A stretch of DNA of 64,000 nt from Candidatus Saccharibacteria bacterium oral taxon 488 (GTDB lineage: Bacteria; Patescibacteriota; Saccharimonadia; Saccharimonadales; Saccharimonadaceae), in NCBI GenBank assembly GCA_013099015.1, contig CP039998.1, positions 310,001 through 374,000 of the forward strand, given 5' to 3'. Both the position numbers and the translations under genes were made by a program. Of this stretch, positions 34,679 through 43,189 are shown piece by piece (within the stretch, counting starts at the first letter, position 1; each line of letters starts with the position of its first letter). Below the pieces are notes generated by a model that was not told the origin of the DNA, did not search any database, and saw only the letters and a program-made list of their open reading frames with translations.

Positions 34679-34931
34679 AATAAAGCTTATTGTTAACGTT
34701 ATTATAGCCAAGAACTGTCTCCTTGGTCAATAAAAACATTGATAGCTGGTGTTGTATCGCGCGTCTCATTAATAGTAAAAATCCTCAAGTTATAATTATT
34801 GGTTTATGTGTAGGTAAAATATTAAAATATGCGCCTGGTATACGCCCCAGTATGCGTTTTAAGGTGGCGCCGTCTTAAAGAGGTTGGGCGGAATATTAAG
34901 ATGCTCCCTTGGTCGTTGTGAAACTGATAGA

Positions 34932-35009
34932 GCGTTCATACTTGCCCCCGCTCACTTAACATGCACTCCAGAGAGCGCAGTCAAGATGATCGGATGCAAG
35001 AATGAACGC
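34932..35009. repeat. Long inverted repeat, candidate oriT or structured RNA
   Basis: GCGTTCATACTTGC (34932-34945) and GCAAGAATGAACGC (34996-35009) pair at 13 of 14 positions around a 50-nt loop. Confidence 0.5.
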
Positions 35010-35165
35010 CATCTCTTTGAGATAACTATCTGTTTAGTTGACTACTTGTATATTATTTTGCAAAATTACATCATCTGTCGCGCACTGTTTGAAACAAACA
35101 GAACGCGCCATCTGCTGCACTTCTGACAAAATAAGGCCTAGTCATGAAGGCTACGTGACGGCTTT

Positions 35166-35213
35166 CGCACGACCATTACAAGGCTCGCACGGCTTGCTTG
35201 CAATCGTCGTGCG
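35166..35213. repeat. GC-rich inverted repeat, candidate oriT
   Basis: CGCACGAC (35166-35173) and GTCGTGCG (35206-35213) pair perfectly around a 32-nt loop that contains a further copy of the word CGCACG. It lies 25 nt beyond the stop codon of the replication-relaxation gene. Confidence 0.5.
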
Positions 35214-35237
35214 GCCGAATATCTATTAACCGTAAAG

Positions 35238-36056
35238 TCAGTGTAACTCATCTAATGGGGAAAGGCCGTCTGCACTATCAATATCTTCCCATATTCTACC
35301 AGATTCCGCACTTAGAAGTTGGTCTATAGTTGCTGCATAAATAGATACCTCATCCCCCATGTCAAAGGTGCCGCGAATTGCACGAGTGGAGCGCATCAGG
35401 TGCTTTTTAATGGCTGGTTTTGTTGTCAGGAACAGCAGAATTGGAATCTGACTGTTTGTAGCGTCCCATTCACCATCGCTGAAAAATTGCATGTATTGAG
35501 CAATGCGCTTTGCGATAACGCTGCGCGGTGTATCGTCTGATATAAAGTCAAAGAAAAATCGCTTCGGAGTCATTTCCTCACCTGTTTTTAATGACAAAAA
35601 GGCATCTGGTGGATTGTTTGGAAAATAACTATAGCGAGACATATCTCGACGTGTAAATACCTTTAATGTAGAATATGTTTTCACTAGCATGTTCGTATAG
35701 CTATACACATCCAGCGTGTGGTTAATAAACGATTGACTAATATTCTTGTCATGATAGCTTGATCGTATGGTTGCTTCTGTAATGTAGTTCCAGGCATCAA
35801 GCGACTGGAGTGTCTTGAGACCTTTTGGTGTTAGATAGTACGCGGCCGGCAAGCCTTGGAGCCTCAGACTTTTGTCATACCTCTTTGCTACGAAACCATG
35901 CTTTATTAGGACGTTGAGCTTCTCATAGATATTTGACCCAGCTTTTACCTTTAAGCTTTCTGCTATGAGCTGACGACTGCCAAATCGATATTTATATAAC
36001 AGCCCTAGTATCTCAATCTGTCCTTGACGTAACACCGACCTATTATCTACTTTCAT
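35238..36056 (-). CDS. Replication-relaxation family protein
   Basis: This 272-residue protein has an N-terminal winged helix (RQGQIEILGLLYKYRFGSRQLIAESL, then YYLTPKGLKTLQSLDAWN) and a C-terminal nuclease-like region with FFFDFISDDTPRS, the arrangement of the Replic_Relax family found on plasmids and integrative elements. It may start rolling-circle replication or transfer. The ATG at 36056 follows AGGGGAAG and is preferred over an upstream in-frame ATG at 36080. Confidence 0.7.
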   Translation of the reverse strand: MKVDNRSVLRQGQIEILGLLYKYRFGSRQLIAESLKVKAGSNIYEKLNVLIKHGFVAKRYDKSLRLQGLPAAYYLTPKGLKTLQSLDAWNYITEATIRSSYHDKNISQSFINHTLDVYSYTNMLVKTYSTLKVFTRRDMSRYSYFPNNPPDAFLSLKTGEEMTPKRFFFDFISDDTPRSVIAKRIAQYMQFFSDGEWDATNSQIPILLFLTTKPAIKKHLMRSTRAIRGTFDMGDEVSIYAATIDQLLSAESGRIWEDIDSADGLSPLDELH

Positions 36057-36218
36057 GTAACCACTTCCCCTTTTGCCCATTCACATAATTTCTATTATAT
36101 TTATATAAAAAAGGAAGAAAAAATACAAATTATAACAGATAAAAATAGATAAATTATACTGTATATCGATATTCGGCATATTTTTATAAAAGAAATTAGC
36201 AAAAACTGTTGATAATTT

Positions 36219-36234
36219 GTACTACAAGTAGTAC
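36219..36234. promoter_or_regulatory. Operator-like inverted repeat 1
   Basis: GTACTAC and GTAGTAC form perfect arms around AA in the AT-rich gap between the divergent replication-relaxation and ribbon-helix-helix genes. The half-site resembles that of 36329-36346. Confidence 0.5.
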
Positions 36235-36328
36235 AATTAAAGTAGGTTTTATTAATAGAAGCCGGCTCGTTAATAACTAAATAGGTAGTCATGAACTGGT
36301 ATCAATTTTTTGAAGCATCGGTAATTTT

Positions 36329-36346
36329 GTAGTATAATAATACTAC
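36329..36346 (+). promoter_or_regulatory. Operator overlapping the -10 box of the integrase operon
   Basis: GTAGTAT and ATACTAC form perfect arms around AATA and end immediately before the ATG at 36347. The TATAAT -10 box lies inside the repeat, so a bound repressor would block transcription directly. Confidence 0.6.
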
Positions 36347-36565
36347 ATGAATCAAGGACGAATTCAGCTACAAATAGACACCTCAAAGGCCGTACGAAAT
36401 CGCGCTAAAGCGGTAGCTTACGGCCAGGGCATCAGCCTGACAGAGCTTGTACTAAAAGCTCTGGCGGACATTGGCGACAAGGAGCTGAGGGTGTTGATAG
36501 AAAAAGATTTGGAAAAGCGTGGTGGGCGCGGACGACCACAGCAGCGTACGGCCAAGAATGACTAA
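36347..36565 (+). CDS. Small DNA-binding protein, probably ribbon-helix-helix
   Basis: This 72-residue protein opens with a beta-strand-like RIQLQID, followed by helices KAVRNRAKAVAYGQGISLTELVLKALADIG and a basic tail (KRGGRGRPQQRTAKND). This is the size and pattern of a CopG/Arc-type repressor. An operator overlapping its promoter suggests autoregulation and control of the integrase operon. Confidence 0.65.
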   Translation: MNQGRIQLQIDTSKAVRNRAKAVAYGQGISLTELVLKALADIGDKELRVLIEKDLEKRGGRGRPQQRTAKND

Positions 36566-36600
36566 CTAGCGTTATTAGCAAGTCGTGACATGGAGGGTGT

Positions 36601-36828
36601 ATGGCACGGCCAAAAGGTAGCAAGAATAAATCAAAAGCGCCGCTAGCGGAGCAATTTTCATTTACGATTGAGCAACGGATTAAACTAGTTGCCAATCTTG
36701 TCGTTGAGAAGATTTTGGAAGATGGAGCTTTTGCTCAAAAATTAATCACTATTTTGGAGGATAAGGGACATGTCGCCAACAAGCCAACCGCGAATCGGAC
36801 TGCTAGCGATACGCGTATCATCGGATAA
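36601..36828 (+). CDS. Small basic protein upstream of the integrase
   Basis: This 75-residue protein begins with an AT-hook-like MARPKGSKNKSK and continues as a helical segment (IEQRIKLVANLVVEKILEDGAFAQKLITIL). It has GGAGGG before the start and overlaps the integrase start by 59 bp. It might be a recombination directionality factor, inferred only from position and size. Confidence 0.6.
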   Translation: MARPKGSKNKSKAPLAEQFSFTIEQRIKLVANLVVEKILEDGAFAQKLITILEDKGHVANKPTANRTASDTRIIG

Positions 36829-38506
36829 GCAAGGTCTTGACGGTGATTCTCCGGAGGCACAGCGTGAGCAAGGCGAAGCTTACGCCAAGGCGCACAATAT
36901 CATAATCACCGAGACGATTATTTTGCTTGAATCGGCATCGCACGAAACGCAGCCGATGCAAAAAGTAATCGACGCATGCAAAGACAAAAGCAAAGGTTTT
37001 CAGGTCGTGCTGATTAAATCAATCGACCGTTTCACGCGCGGTGGTGGCGATTATTATTCACCGCTGAAGCGACAACTGACTCGGCTAGGCATTGCCCTTG
37101 AAGATATGTATGGTGTTATCGGTAAGCAGCAAATTAATACTCTTGAGCATACCGGGTTCAAATATTACTGGAGTGAGTTTAATCCAACACAAAAATCTGA
37201 GTATCTTGAAGCTGAACGAGCTAAGGACGAGATGCGCGACATTATGAGCCGTATGATTGGCGCGGAGATTCGCTACACGCAGCTTGGCTACTGGATGAGA
37301 CGCCCGCACTATGGATTCCGCAGTGTCAAAATTGATACTAAAAATGGCAAGAGGACTATTCTTAAGCCTGATAGGAATGAGGCAAAGTTTATTATCAGAC
37401 TGTTTGAGATGCGCGCTGCGCATGTTTATACAAATCAGCAAATTGCCGATGAGCTTAATTCTATGGGCTTTCGTTCTCGCGTGACGATTGTACGTGACAA
37501 ATATGACCGAACGAAAATTAAACGACAGATTGGCGGCCGAAAAATGACCGCCAAAATGATTGATCAATACACCAGTAAATTGGTATATTGCGGTATTATT
37601 AAAGAAAAATGGACACATGATAAGCCAGTTAAAGCGCAGTTTGATGGGCTTGTCAGCGTGGATTTATTCAATGAAGCTAATCGCGGCCGAGTCTTCGTGG
37701 AGGTTGATAGCCATGATAATATCACTATTAAACGTAAGGCAGCTCCGGATCATTTGAAAAATAAACAAATTTATAATCCAGATTATCCATACAAACAGGT
37801 AGTCGCCTGTCCTAAATGCGGTAAGACACTATCTGGTAGCGCTACTCGTGGCAAGCTAGGTAAACACTATCCAGCCTATCACTGCAGTCGCGATGGTCAT
37901 TACTTCCGTGTGTCGAAGCCTGAATTTGATAAGACGATAGAAGACTTTGTGAGGGCTATTACTATCAAGCCAGAGTATGTTGACGATGTTATCGCCGCTA
38001 TCGCTGAATTGTGGCGCGAACGTCAGACCAAGCAGATTGATGCTAGTAGGCAACGCCTAGAGCACCGCGAGAGCTTGCAAAGCCAAATCAAGGCAACCGT
38101 TAATCGGATGCGTATTGTCACAAGCGAGACGGCCCTAAAATATCTTGAAGAGGATATTGTTAGCGTCGAAAAAGAATTAGCAGAGCTGGATGAAGAAATT
38201 GCTAGGCAGCCGAATTTACAAGCCGAATTTGACCAAGTTTTGCAATATGCAAAATATATTTTGGAACACCTGCCAGAACTACTACTCGACCTCTGTAATC
38301 CACTGCGAAAAGCCGCCTTTTTCGGTGCTATATTCAACAAACTTCCAACCTACGAACAAATAAACTTTGGAACCCACAAAAATAGCCCGCCACCAGAGGT
38401 AAACGAGCTGTTTCAAATCCGAACAGAATACAAATCCCTTTATGGTGACCCTACCGGGAATCGAACCCGGGTTGCTGGGATGAGAACCCAGTGTCCTAAC
38501 CGCTAG
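36770..38506 (+). CDS. Large serine recombinase (integrase)
   Basis: This 578-residue protein has an N-terminal resolvase domain with catalytic Ser17 in AIRVSSDKQ and the arginine motif IDRFTRGGGDY, a recombinase domain at about 170-300, a zinc ribbon with CPKCGK and later HCSRDGHYF, and a C-terminal coiled coil at about 430-490. GGAGG precedes the ATG. The last 19 codons, from DPTGNRTR onward, are encoded by the antisense strand of tRNA-Glu, so this C-terminus exists only in the integrated state. Confidence 0.88.
   Translation: MSPTSQPRIGLLAIRVSSDKQGLDGDSPEAQREQGEAYAKAHNIIITETIILLESASHETQPMQKVIDACKDKSKGFQVVLIKSIDRFTRGGGDYYSPLKRQLTRLGIALEDMYGVIGKQQINTLEHTGFKYYWSEFNPTQKSEYLEAERAKDEMRDIMSRMIGAEIRYTQLGYWMRRPHYGFRSVKIDTKNGKRTILKPDRNEAKFIIRLFEMRAAHVYTNQQIADELNSMGFRSRVTIVRDKYDRTKIKRQIGGRKMTAKMIDQYTSKLVYCGIIKEKWTHDKPVKAQFDGLVSVDLFNEANRGRVFVEVDSHDNITIKRKAAPDHLKNKQIYNPDYPYKQVVACPKCGKTLSGSATRGKLGKHYPAYHCSRDGHYFRVSKPEFDKTIEDFVRAITIKPEYVDDVIAAIAELWRERQTKQIDASRQRLEHRESLQSQIKATVNRMRIVTSETALKYLEEDIVSVEKELAELDEEIARQPNLQAEFDQVLQYAKYILEHLPELLLDLCNPLRKAAFFGAIFNKLPTYEQINFGTHKNSPPPEVNELFQIRTEYKSLYGDPTGNRTRVAGMRTQCPNR
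38374..38452. repeat. Right 79-bp direct repeat (attR region)
   Basis: It matches 19015-19093 at 72 of 79 bases and encodes the integrase segment from THKNSPPPEV to SLYGD. Its last bases TATGGTGA overlap the encoded CCA end of tRNA-Glu. Confidence 0.75.
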
Positions 38507-38517
38507 ACGATAGGGCC
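38443..38517 (-). tRNA. tRNA-Glu(CUC)
   Basis: A 75-nt cloverleaf with acceptor GGCCCTA/TAGGGTC, anticodon loop TTCTCAT (anticodon CUC), T-loop GGTTCGATTCC and encoded CCA. A TATAAT lies 20 nt upstream on the minus strand (38537-38542). It is the integration site of the element at 19086-38448. Confidence 0.95.
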
Positions 38518-38562
38518 GCGTTAAAGCTACCGGGTCATTATAGCATGGTTAGCCGGGGGCGT

Positions 38563-38937
38563 CTAGCCCATCTTGTTGACGACGTCGATCAGCTTGCGGG
38601 GCGTGATGTCGGCCTTGATGAGGTAGCCGTCGACGCGGTTCATGATGGCGGATTTGGTGGCATCGTCCTGTTCAAAGTTGGTCATGATGAGGATTTTGCT
38701 CTCTGGAATCAAGTCGGTGTCATCAGAGCGCAGAGCGTCTAGAATTTGGTCGCCGCGCTGTTCAGGCAGCATCAAATCAAGGATGATCAAGTCAAACGGC
38801 TGACTCCGAGCCATGACCAACCCGTCATTACCATCGACCACCCAGGTCACGTCGTAGCCGGCTTTTTGCAGGCTGCGCACATACATCTCGCCGATAAAGC
38901 GGTCGTCCTCCACGCACAAGATTGTTTTGATCGCCAT
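38563..38937 (-). CDS. Receiver-only response regulator
   Basis: This 124-residue CheY-like protein has EDDR, phosphoacceptor Asp in LIILDLMLP, Thr in LIMTNF and Lys in YLIKADI. No output domain is present. It lies 12 nt after the histidine kinase gene with GAGGAGGG before its start, so the two form a pair in which output is through protein contact. Confidence 0.9.
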   Translation of the reverse strand: MAIKTILCVEDDRFIGEMYVRSLQKAGYDVTWVVDGNDGLVMARSQPFDLIILDLMLPEQRGDQILDALRSDDTDLIPESKILIMTNFEQDDATKSAIMNRVDGYLIKADITPRKLIDVVNKMG

Positions 38938-38949
38938 ACTTCCCTCCTC

Positions 38950-40461
38950 TTATCCTCGATACATAGCGTGATTTTTTATCCAGCCACCGCCTTGGCGGAT
39001 TAGATTGCGATTCAGTTGTCCGTCCTCGAGTAGTTTATCCTTGACGGCGGCGTAGAGTGGCACGGTGAATGAAAAGACTGAACCTTCGTTTTCCTTGGAG
39101 CGAGCGGTGATATGGCCACCATGGCTCTCGATAAACGCCTTGCAGATGTAGAGGCCGATGCCGGTGCCCGAGACAGTTTCGCGGCTGCGGTGCGAGCGGT
39201 AGAATTTGTGAAATAGATTTTTGACGACGCTCGGTGGCATGCCGACGCCGTTGTCGGCGACGGAGACTTCGATAAAGTCGCCTTTTTGTTCGGCGCTGAC
39301 CGAGACGGTGCCGCCCTCGAAACTGTATTTGATGGCGTTGTCGATGAGGTTGGAGATGACCTCGCTGATACTGGAGCGGTCGGCAGCGACGGTCGGTAGG
39401 TCGCTTGGGATGCTGATGTTGAGCAAGCGGTGCTGCGTCGATGCGCGCAGCTGCATGTCGTCGGCGATCGAACCATAGATGTCAGACAGCGAGTCCTCGG
39501 CAAGGTGGATGCTGAGGTGGTGGCGGTCGAACTTGGCGACGTTGAGAATGTTATTGATATAACCAGACAAGCGGTTGGCGGAGACCGTCAGCCGCGCCAG
39601 TAGCTGCGGTTCGTCACCCTTCAGGCGGCCGGCCAGTTCCTCGGCGAGGACGTCGAGATAGCCGCGGATGATGGTGATCGGGCCACGGAGTTCGTGGGCA
39701 GCGAAGGAGATGAAATTGAGGTCTTCTTCCTCAGGTAGGTACTGGGCTGAGCGGTCGATGAGGATGATGATGGTTTCGCCGGGTGCATCTTTTTGGTAGG
39801 AGGCGATGATGTCAAAGAAGCGAGTTTTTTTGAAGGCACCGTTGGTGGTGGCAACATGGCGCCAGGTGCGCTCGGCGGAGACTTGGCGGGCGTCAGCGTC
39901 GCTGAGCCAGGCGTCGAGCGACTGCTCGTTGAGAAAATCCAGCGCCAGATACGGCTGGCCGTCGGCGTCAGTGGCAATTGGTGCAGCCTTGTTGGCGGAG
40001 ATGATGCGCTTAGCGGGATCGAGGACAACGATGCCGCAGCTGGTGTGATTGAGCGCTTGGGTCAGCAGCGCGTCGGGGCTTGGCGGTGGTGCGGGTTGAG
40101 TCGGCTCGTCGTAGATGAGTTCAAGGACGGTCTTGAAGCCGGTTTTGGCGTATTGCTCGGCGTTCGGATTTGGTAGAGGCGTGGTGGTGCGCTCGCCGCG
40201 TTTATGAATCAAGGCGGTCAAGATATTATCCAGCGGCCGACCGGCAATGATGATCAACATGGTCGAAAAAAGGCTGCCGACAATGAAAATCGTGCCAGTG
40301 ATTAGCCAGAACGTCGGGTGACTCCACGAGGTGACGCCGGTGACACTGAGAATCACACCGCCGATGAGCGCTACGGCTGCCTGCCCGGCTAGTGCACAAG
40401 CGAACAACATGCGCCGGTGGTATCGTCGAAAGTTACAGATCGACGTGCCGCCAGCTATCAT
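38950..40461 (-). CDS. Membrane histidine kinase
   Basis: This 503-residue kinase has two N-terminal helices (LFACALAGQAAVALIGGVIL and LITGTIFIVGSLFSTMLII), a PAS-like region at about 130-230, HisKA with FISFAAHELRGP, and an HATPase with NLIDNAIKYS, DNGVGMP, LFHKFYRS and GTGIGLYICK. The ATG at 40461 overlaps the stop of the DUF3048 gene (ATGA), which indicates coupled translation. The 16 residues between this start and the upstream frame start are not needed. Confidence 0.88.
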   Translation of the reverse strand: MIAGGTSICNFRRYHRRMLFACALAGQAAVALIGGVILSVTGVTSWSHPTFWLITGTIFIVGSLFSTMLIIIAGRPLDNILTALIHKRGERTTTPLPNPNAEQYAKTGFKTVLELIYDEPTQPAPPPSPDALLTQALNHTSCGIVVLDPAKRIISANKAAPIATDADGQPYLALDFLNEQSLDAWLSDADARQVSAERTWRHVATTNGAFKKTRFFDIIASYQKDAPGETIIILIDRSAQYLPEEEDLNFISFAAHELRGPITIIRGYLDVLAEELAGRLKGDEPQLLARLTVSANRLSGYINNILNVAKFDRHHLSIHLAEDSLSDIYGSIADDMQLRASTQHRLLNISIPSDLPTVAADRSSISEVISNLIDNAIKYSFEGGTVSVSAEQKGDFIEVSVADNGVGMPPSVVKNLFHKFYRSHRSRETVSGTGIGLYICKAFIESHGGHITARSKENEGSVFSFTVPLYAAVKDKLLEDGQLNRNLIRQGGGWIKNHAMYRG

Positions 40462-41597
40462 CGCCACGTGACGGATCCCCGCCCGGGCGTAAAGACGCCG
40501 ATCCATGTTTGGCCGCGATTGAGAGTGACATCTTTGCCGTTTTCGTCAAGCAGTTTGAGCGGTGCGGTGAGGCTGTCTTTCTTCCAGGTGGTGGTGGCGG
40601 CGGTGCCGTTCTGGAAGACGGTGGCCTTGCCCGAGCCAATGGTGACGGTGTCCTCGTAGCCGTCCGGCCCAACGCGTCGCTCGACGGGCGCTTCGAGGGC
40701 GATGACGACATGTGGGGCGATCTGGCCGCCTTCCCGGTCGGCGTGCGGTGCGCCAGCTAGCGAGCGTTTGTAGGTGTTGGTCGCTTTGTCATAGGCGTAA
40801 GCGGTGTTGTAGGTGCCGCTGCTAAAATTGAGCTGGATGGTAGTGGCGTTCGGTGTTTCGGCTGGCTTGCCATCGCCACGCTTGAAGCCGGTAAATGATG
40901 ACTCCTTGAAGCCTTTGCTGGCGTTCAGAGCATCAAGTTTCTCGCCGGATGTATAGACATTGTGCGGAGCGCGGCGGTCGCTGGCCCGCCAATAACTGCC
41001 GCCGTTAAAGAATTGGTCGATGTCGCGGTAGCTGCTACTGCGGACGGTGTTGAGAGCGTTCGGGCTGCCGCCGACGTGGGCGATGGAGGCTTGATACTGT
41101 GCGCCCCAGCTGAGGTAATAGAGGCGGAGGCTACGAACTGGGCCGATGAGGCCGGGCTTGGCACCCTGATAAACGGCGAGGAAGCGGGTGATGCCGCCCT
41201 CGGCAACCGCCTCGTAGACGATGCCAGCTCTTGATAAGCCGGACTGTGGCCGGGCATCGGGGCTGTTCTCGATCATGACGCCAGTGACGGGCTGCTTGGT
41301 GGCTGCTTCATCAGCGACCTCGAGACCGGTGAGTGGTGAGTAGAATTTGGTTGGCTTTTTCTTGGCGGCGAAAAACGGCAGACCACCGTCGTGCTGGACA
41401 GAATTGATAGCGACGATGAAAATACCAGCGATAACCAGCGAAGCGGTAATCAGGACAATCGCCCACAAGTGCTTCTTGCACCACTGGGCAAACAAGCGTT
41501 TTTTGGCCGGGGCGTTTGGTGATGCCGGCTCAAGTTTAGCTGATGTTACCGTCGGTTTTTGGGCCGCGGTGGCTGGGCGAGGATTCTTGATGTGCAT
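40458..41597 (-). CDS. DUF3048 (YerB-like) cell-envelope protein
   Basis: This 379-residue protein has a basic N-terminus, a membrane helix at about 47-67 and an extracytoplasmic DUF3048 domain: PLTGLEV, VMIENSPDARPQSGLSRAGIVYEA, GGITRFLAVY and the C-terminal GQTWIGVF. The family is of unknown function; B. subtilis YerB is a lipoprotein member. TATACT lies exactly 6 nt before the ATG. Its coupling to a histidine kinase gene suggests that it may sense or process an envelope signal. Confidence 0.85.
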   Translation of the reverse strand: MHIKNPRPATAAQKPTVTSAKLEPASPNAPAKKRLFAQWCKKHLWAIVLITASLVIAGIFIVAINSVQHDGGLPFFAAKKKPTKFYSPLTGLEVADEAATKQPVTGVMIENSPDARPQSGLSRAGIVYEAVAEGGITRFLAVYQGAKPGLIGPVRSLRLYYLSWGAQYQASIAHVGGSPNALNTVRSSSYRDIDQFFNGGSYWRASDRRAPHNVYTSGEKLDALNASKGFKESSFTGFKRGDGKPAETPNATTIQLNFSSGTYNTAYAYDKATNTYKRSLAGAPHADREGGQIAPHVVIALEAPVERRVGPDGYEDTVTIGSGKATVFQNGTAATTTWKKDSLTAPLKLLDENGKDVTLNRGQTWIGVFTPGRGSVTWR

Positions 41598-41674
41598 GGG
41601 TTTAGTATAGCATAAGCGACATGCGGTGGTAAACGGAGCAGTGTGCTGGCCAGTTGGTGTCTATGGCGTAGCAA

Positions 41675-43120
41675 TTATGATAGACTCACGCCCGCCGAGA
41701 ACGCGTCAATTCCCCGCTCAAGCCGCGCCAGTGTGCGCTCGCGGCCGATCAGCGCCAGCGTGTCATTCAGCTGCGGGCTAAACGGCGCCCATGTGATGGC
41801 GATACGGATGAGGCTAAAGAGAATGCCGGGCTTTTGGCCGGTAATTTCTAGCAATTCGTTCAGCCGAGTCTGGACTAACTCTGGTGTCCAGTCGGTGAGG
41901 TTAGCGAGCTCCTGGTGGGCAGTCTCTAGCAATTCGCGCCGCTCATGCTCAGACAATTTCTTGAGTTGTTTGTTGCTGTCGATGAGCTCCATGTTAATCT
42001 CGGGCTCCGCAAAGAAGTAGCCAAATCCGCCGAGGTCACGCAGGGTTTTTAAGCGGTCTTGCGCCAGGGCCAGAACGCGCTGGCGATAATCCTCATCTGC
42101 CGCAGCTGCACTATCTGGCCAAAAATCGTTGGCCCGCCGGACTAAATCGTCTAGTGCTAGCGAACGGATAAATTGCCCATTAGCCCACAATAGTCGTTTT
42201 TCGTCAAAGCGAGCGCCGGAGCGCTGCACGCGGTCGAGGCTGAATTTGGCGGTCAATTCGCTCATGGTGAAGGTCTCTTGCTCGGTGCCGTCGTTCCAGC
42301 CCATGGTGGCGATAAAGCTATCCAGCGCCTCTGGCAGATAGCCATCACGGATATAATCCAGCACGTCCTTGGCGCCGTCGCGCTTGCCTAATTTCTTGTT
42401 ACCCTGCTCGTTCATGATGTGTGGCAGATGTGCGAAAACCGGCCGCGGCAAGCCCAGCGCTTCGTAGAGTGCCAGATAATTTGGCATGCTCGAGATGAAC
42501 TCTTGGCCGCGAATAACGTGAGTGATATTCATCTCGGCGTCGTCGATGATGTGGGCAAAATTGTAGGTCGGGTAGCCGTCAGACTTGATGAGGATGAAGT
42601 CGTCAACGACCTCGGGGCTGGTGGTGACGTCACCCATGACCTCGTCGTGGTAGGTGTAGCTTTTGGGCTCAGCCTTGAAGCGCAGCGGCGTGGTGCCGTC
42701 CCACTCCGGTGGATTGTCGGGGCGATGATCACGGTAGCGAAAGGCGCGCTTCTCGGCCTGAGCGGCGTCACGAAACGCTTGGATTTGCTCGGGCGTGTAG
42801 GGATCAGCGTAGGCACGACCAGCGTCGATTAATTTCTGTGCCCACTGGCGGTAATGATCAAGCCGCTGGCTTTGGATGTACGGCCCGTGTGGCCCGCCAA
42901 TGTCCGGGCCTTCGTCATAGTCGAGGTGCAGTGCCTTGAGGCTGGCGATGAGATGCTCGCGGCTGCCGGCGACTTCGCGAACCTTGTCAGTGTCTTCGAG
43001 GCGCAAGATAAATTGCCCGCCAGCCTGCCGGGCGACGAGAAAAGCAAATAATGCGGTGCGAATGCCGCCAACGTGCAAGAACCCTGTTGGCGAGGGTGCG
43101 AAACGAGTGCGTGTAGTCAT
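41675..43120 (-). CDS. gltX: Glutamyl-tRNA synthetase
   Basis: This 481-residue enzyme charges tRNA-Glu. It has the class I signature in PSPTGFLHVGGIRTALF, the KMSKS-like KKLGKRDGAKDV near residue 245 and a C-terminal helical anticodon-binding domain. TATAAT lies exactly 6 nt before the ATG. Whether it also charges tRNA-Gln cannot be judged here. Confidence 0.95.
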   Translation of the reverse strand: MTTRTRFAPSPTGFLHVGGIRTALFAFLVARQAGGQFILRLEDTDKVREVAGSREHLIASLKALHLDYDEGPDIGGPHGPYIQSQRLDHYRQWAQKLIDAGRAYADPYTPEQIQAFRDAAQAEKRAFRYRDHRPDNPPEWDGTTPLRFKAEPKSYTYHDEVMGDVTTSPEVVDDFILIKSDGYPTYNFAHIIDDAEMNITHVIRGQEFISSMPNYLALYEALGLPRPVFAHLPHIMNEQGNKKLGKRDGAKDVLDYIRDGYLPEALDSFIATMGWNDGTEQETFTMSELTAKFSLDRVQRSGARFDEKRLLWANGQFIRSLALDDLVRRANDFWPDSAAAADEDYRQRVLALAQDRLKTLRDLGGFGYFFAEPEINMELIDSNKQLKKLSEHERRELLETAHQELANLTDWTPELVQTRLNELLEITGQKPGILFSLIRIAITWAPFSPQLNDTLALIGRERTLARLERGIDAFSAGVSLS

Positions 43121-43189
43121 GGGGTGATTATAGCACGAGGCGGTTGGACTGGTAAACGTGAGGGGTGCCTGCGGTGCTTGCGGGGGTGA

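Larger units (their letters stand above)
34712..35237. other. 526-bp intergenic region with two large hairpins
   Basis: No credible gene is seen here. The stretch contains two inverted repeats listed separately (34932-35009 and 35166-35213) and a short motif, ACGCGCCATCT, also present at about 30855. It lies downstream of the replication-relaxation gene and upstream of the ABC operon, a plausible place for an origin of transfer or replication. Confidence 0.4.
19086..38448. mobile_element. 19.4-kb integrative element with T4SS in tRNA-Glu
   Basis: The element is bounded by direct repeats at 19015-19093 and 38374-38452 and abuts the 3' end of tRNA-Glu(CUC). It encodes a serine integrase at the right end, a replication-relaxation protein, a T4SS operon with VirB2, VirB6, PrgI, VirB4 and VirD4-like genes and a CHAP hydrolase, and cargo including a GHKL/STAS trio and an ABC exporter. 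It is visibly more AT-rich than both flanks. This is the layout of an integrative conjugative or mobilizable element. No classical relaxase is evident. Confidence 0.75.

Noticed and set aside
38446..38506. The peptide DPTGNRTRVAGMRTQCPNR as a genuine integrase domain
   Set aside because: It is the antisense translation of tRNA-Glu, a known annotation artefact, so it is not used as evidence of function.
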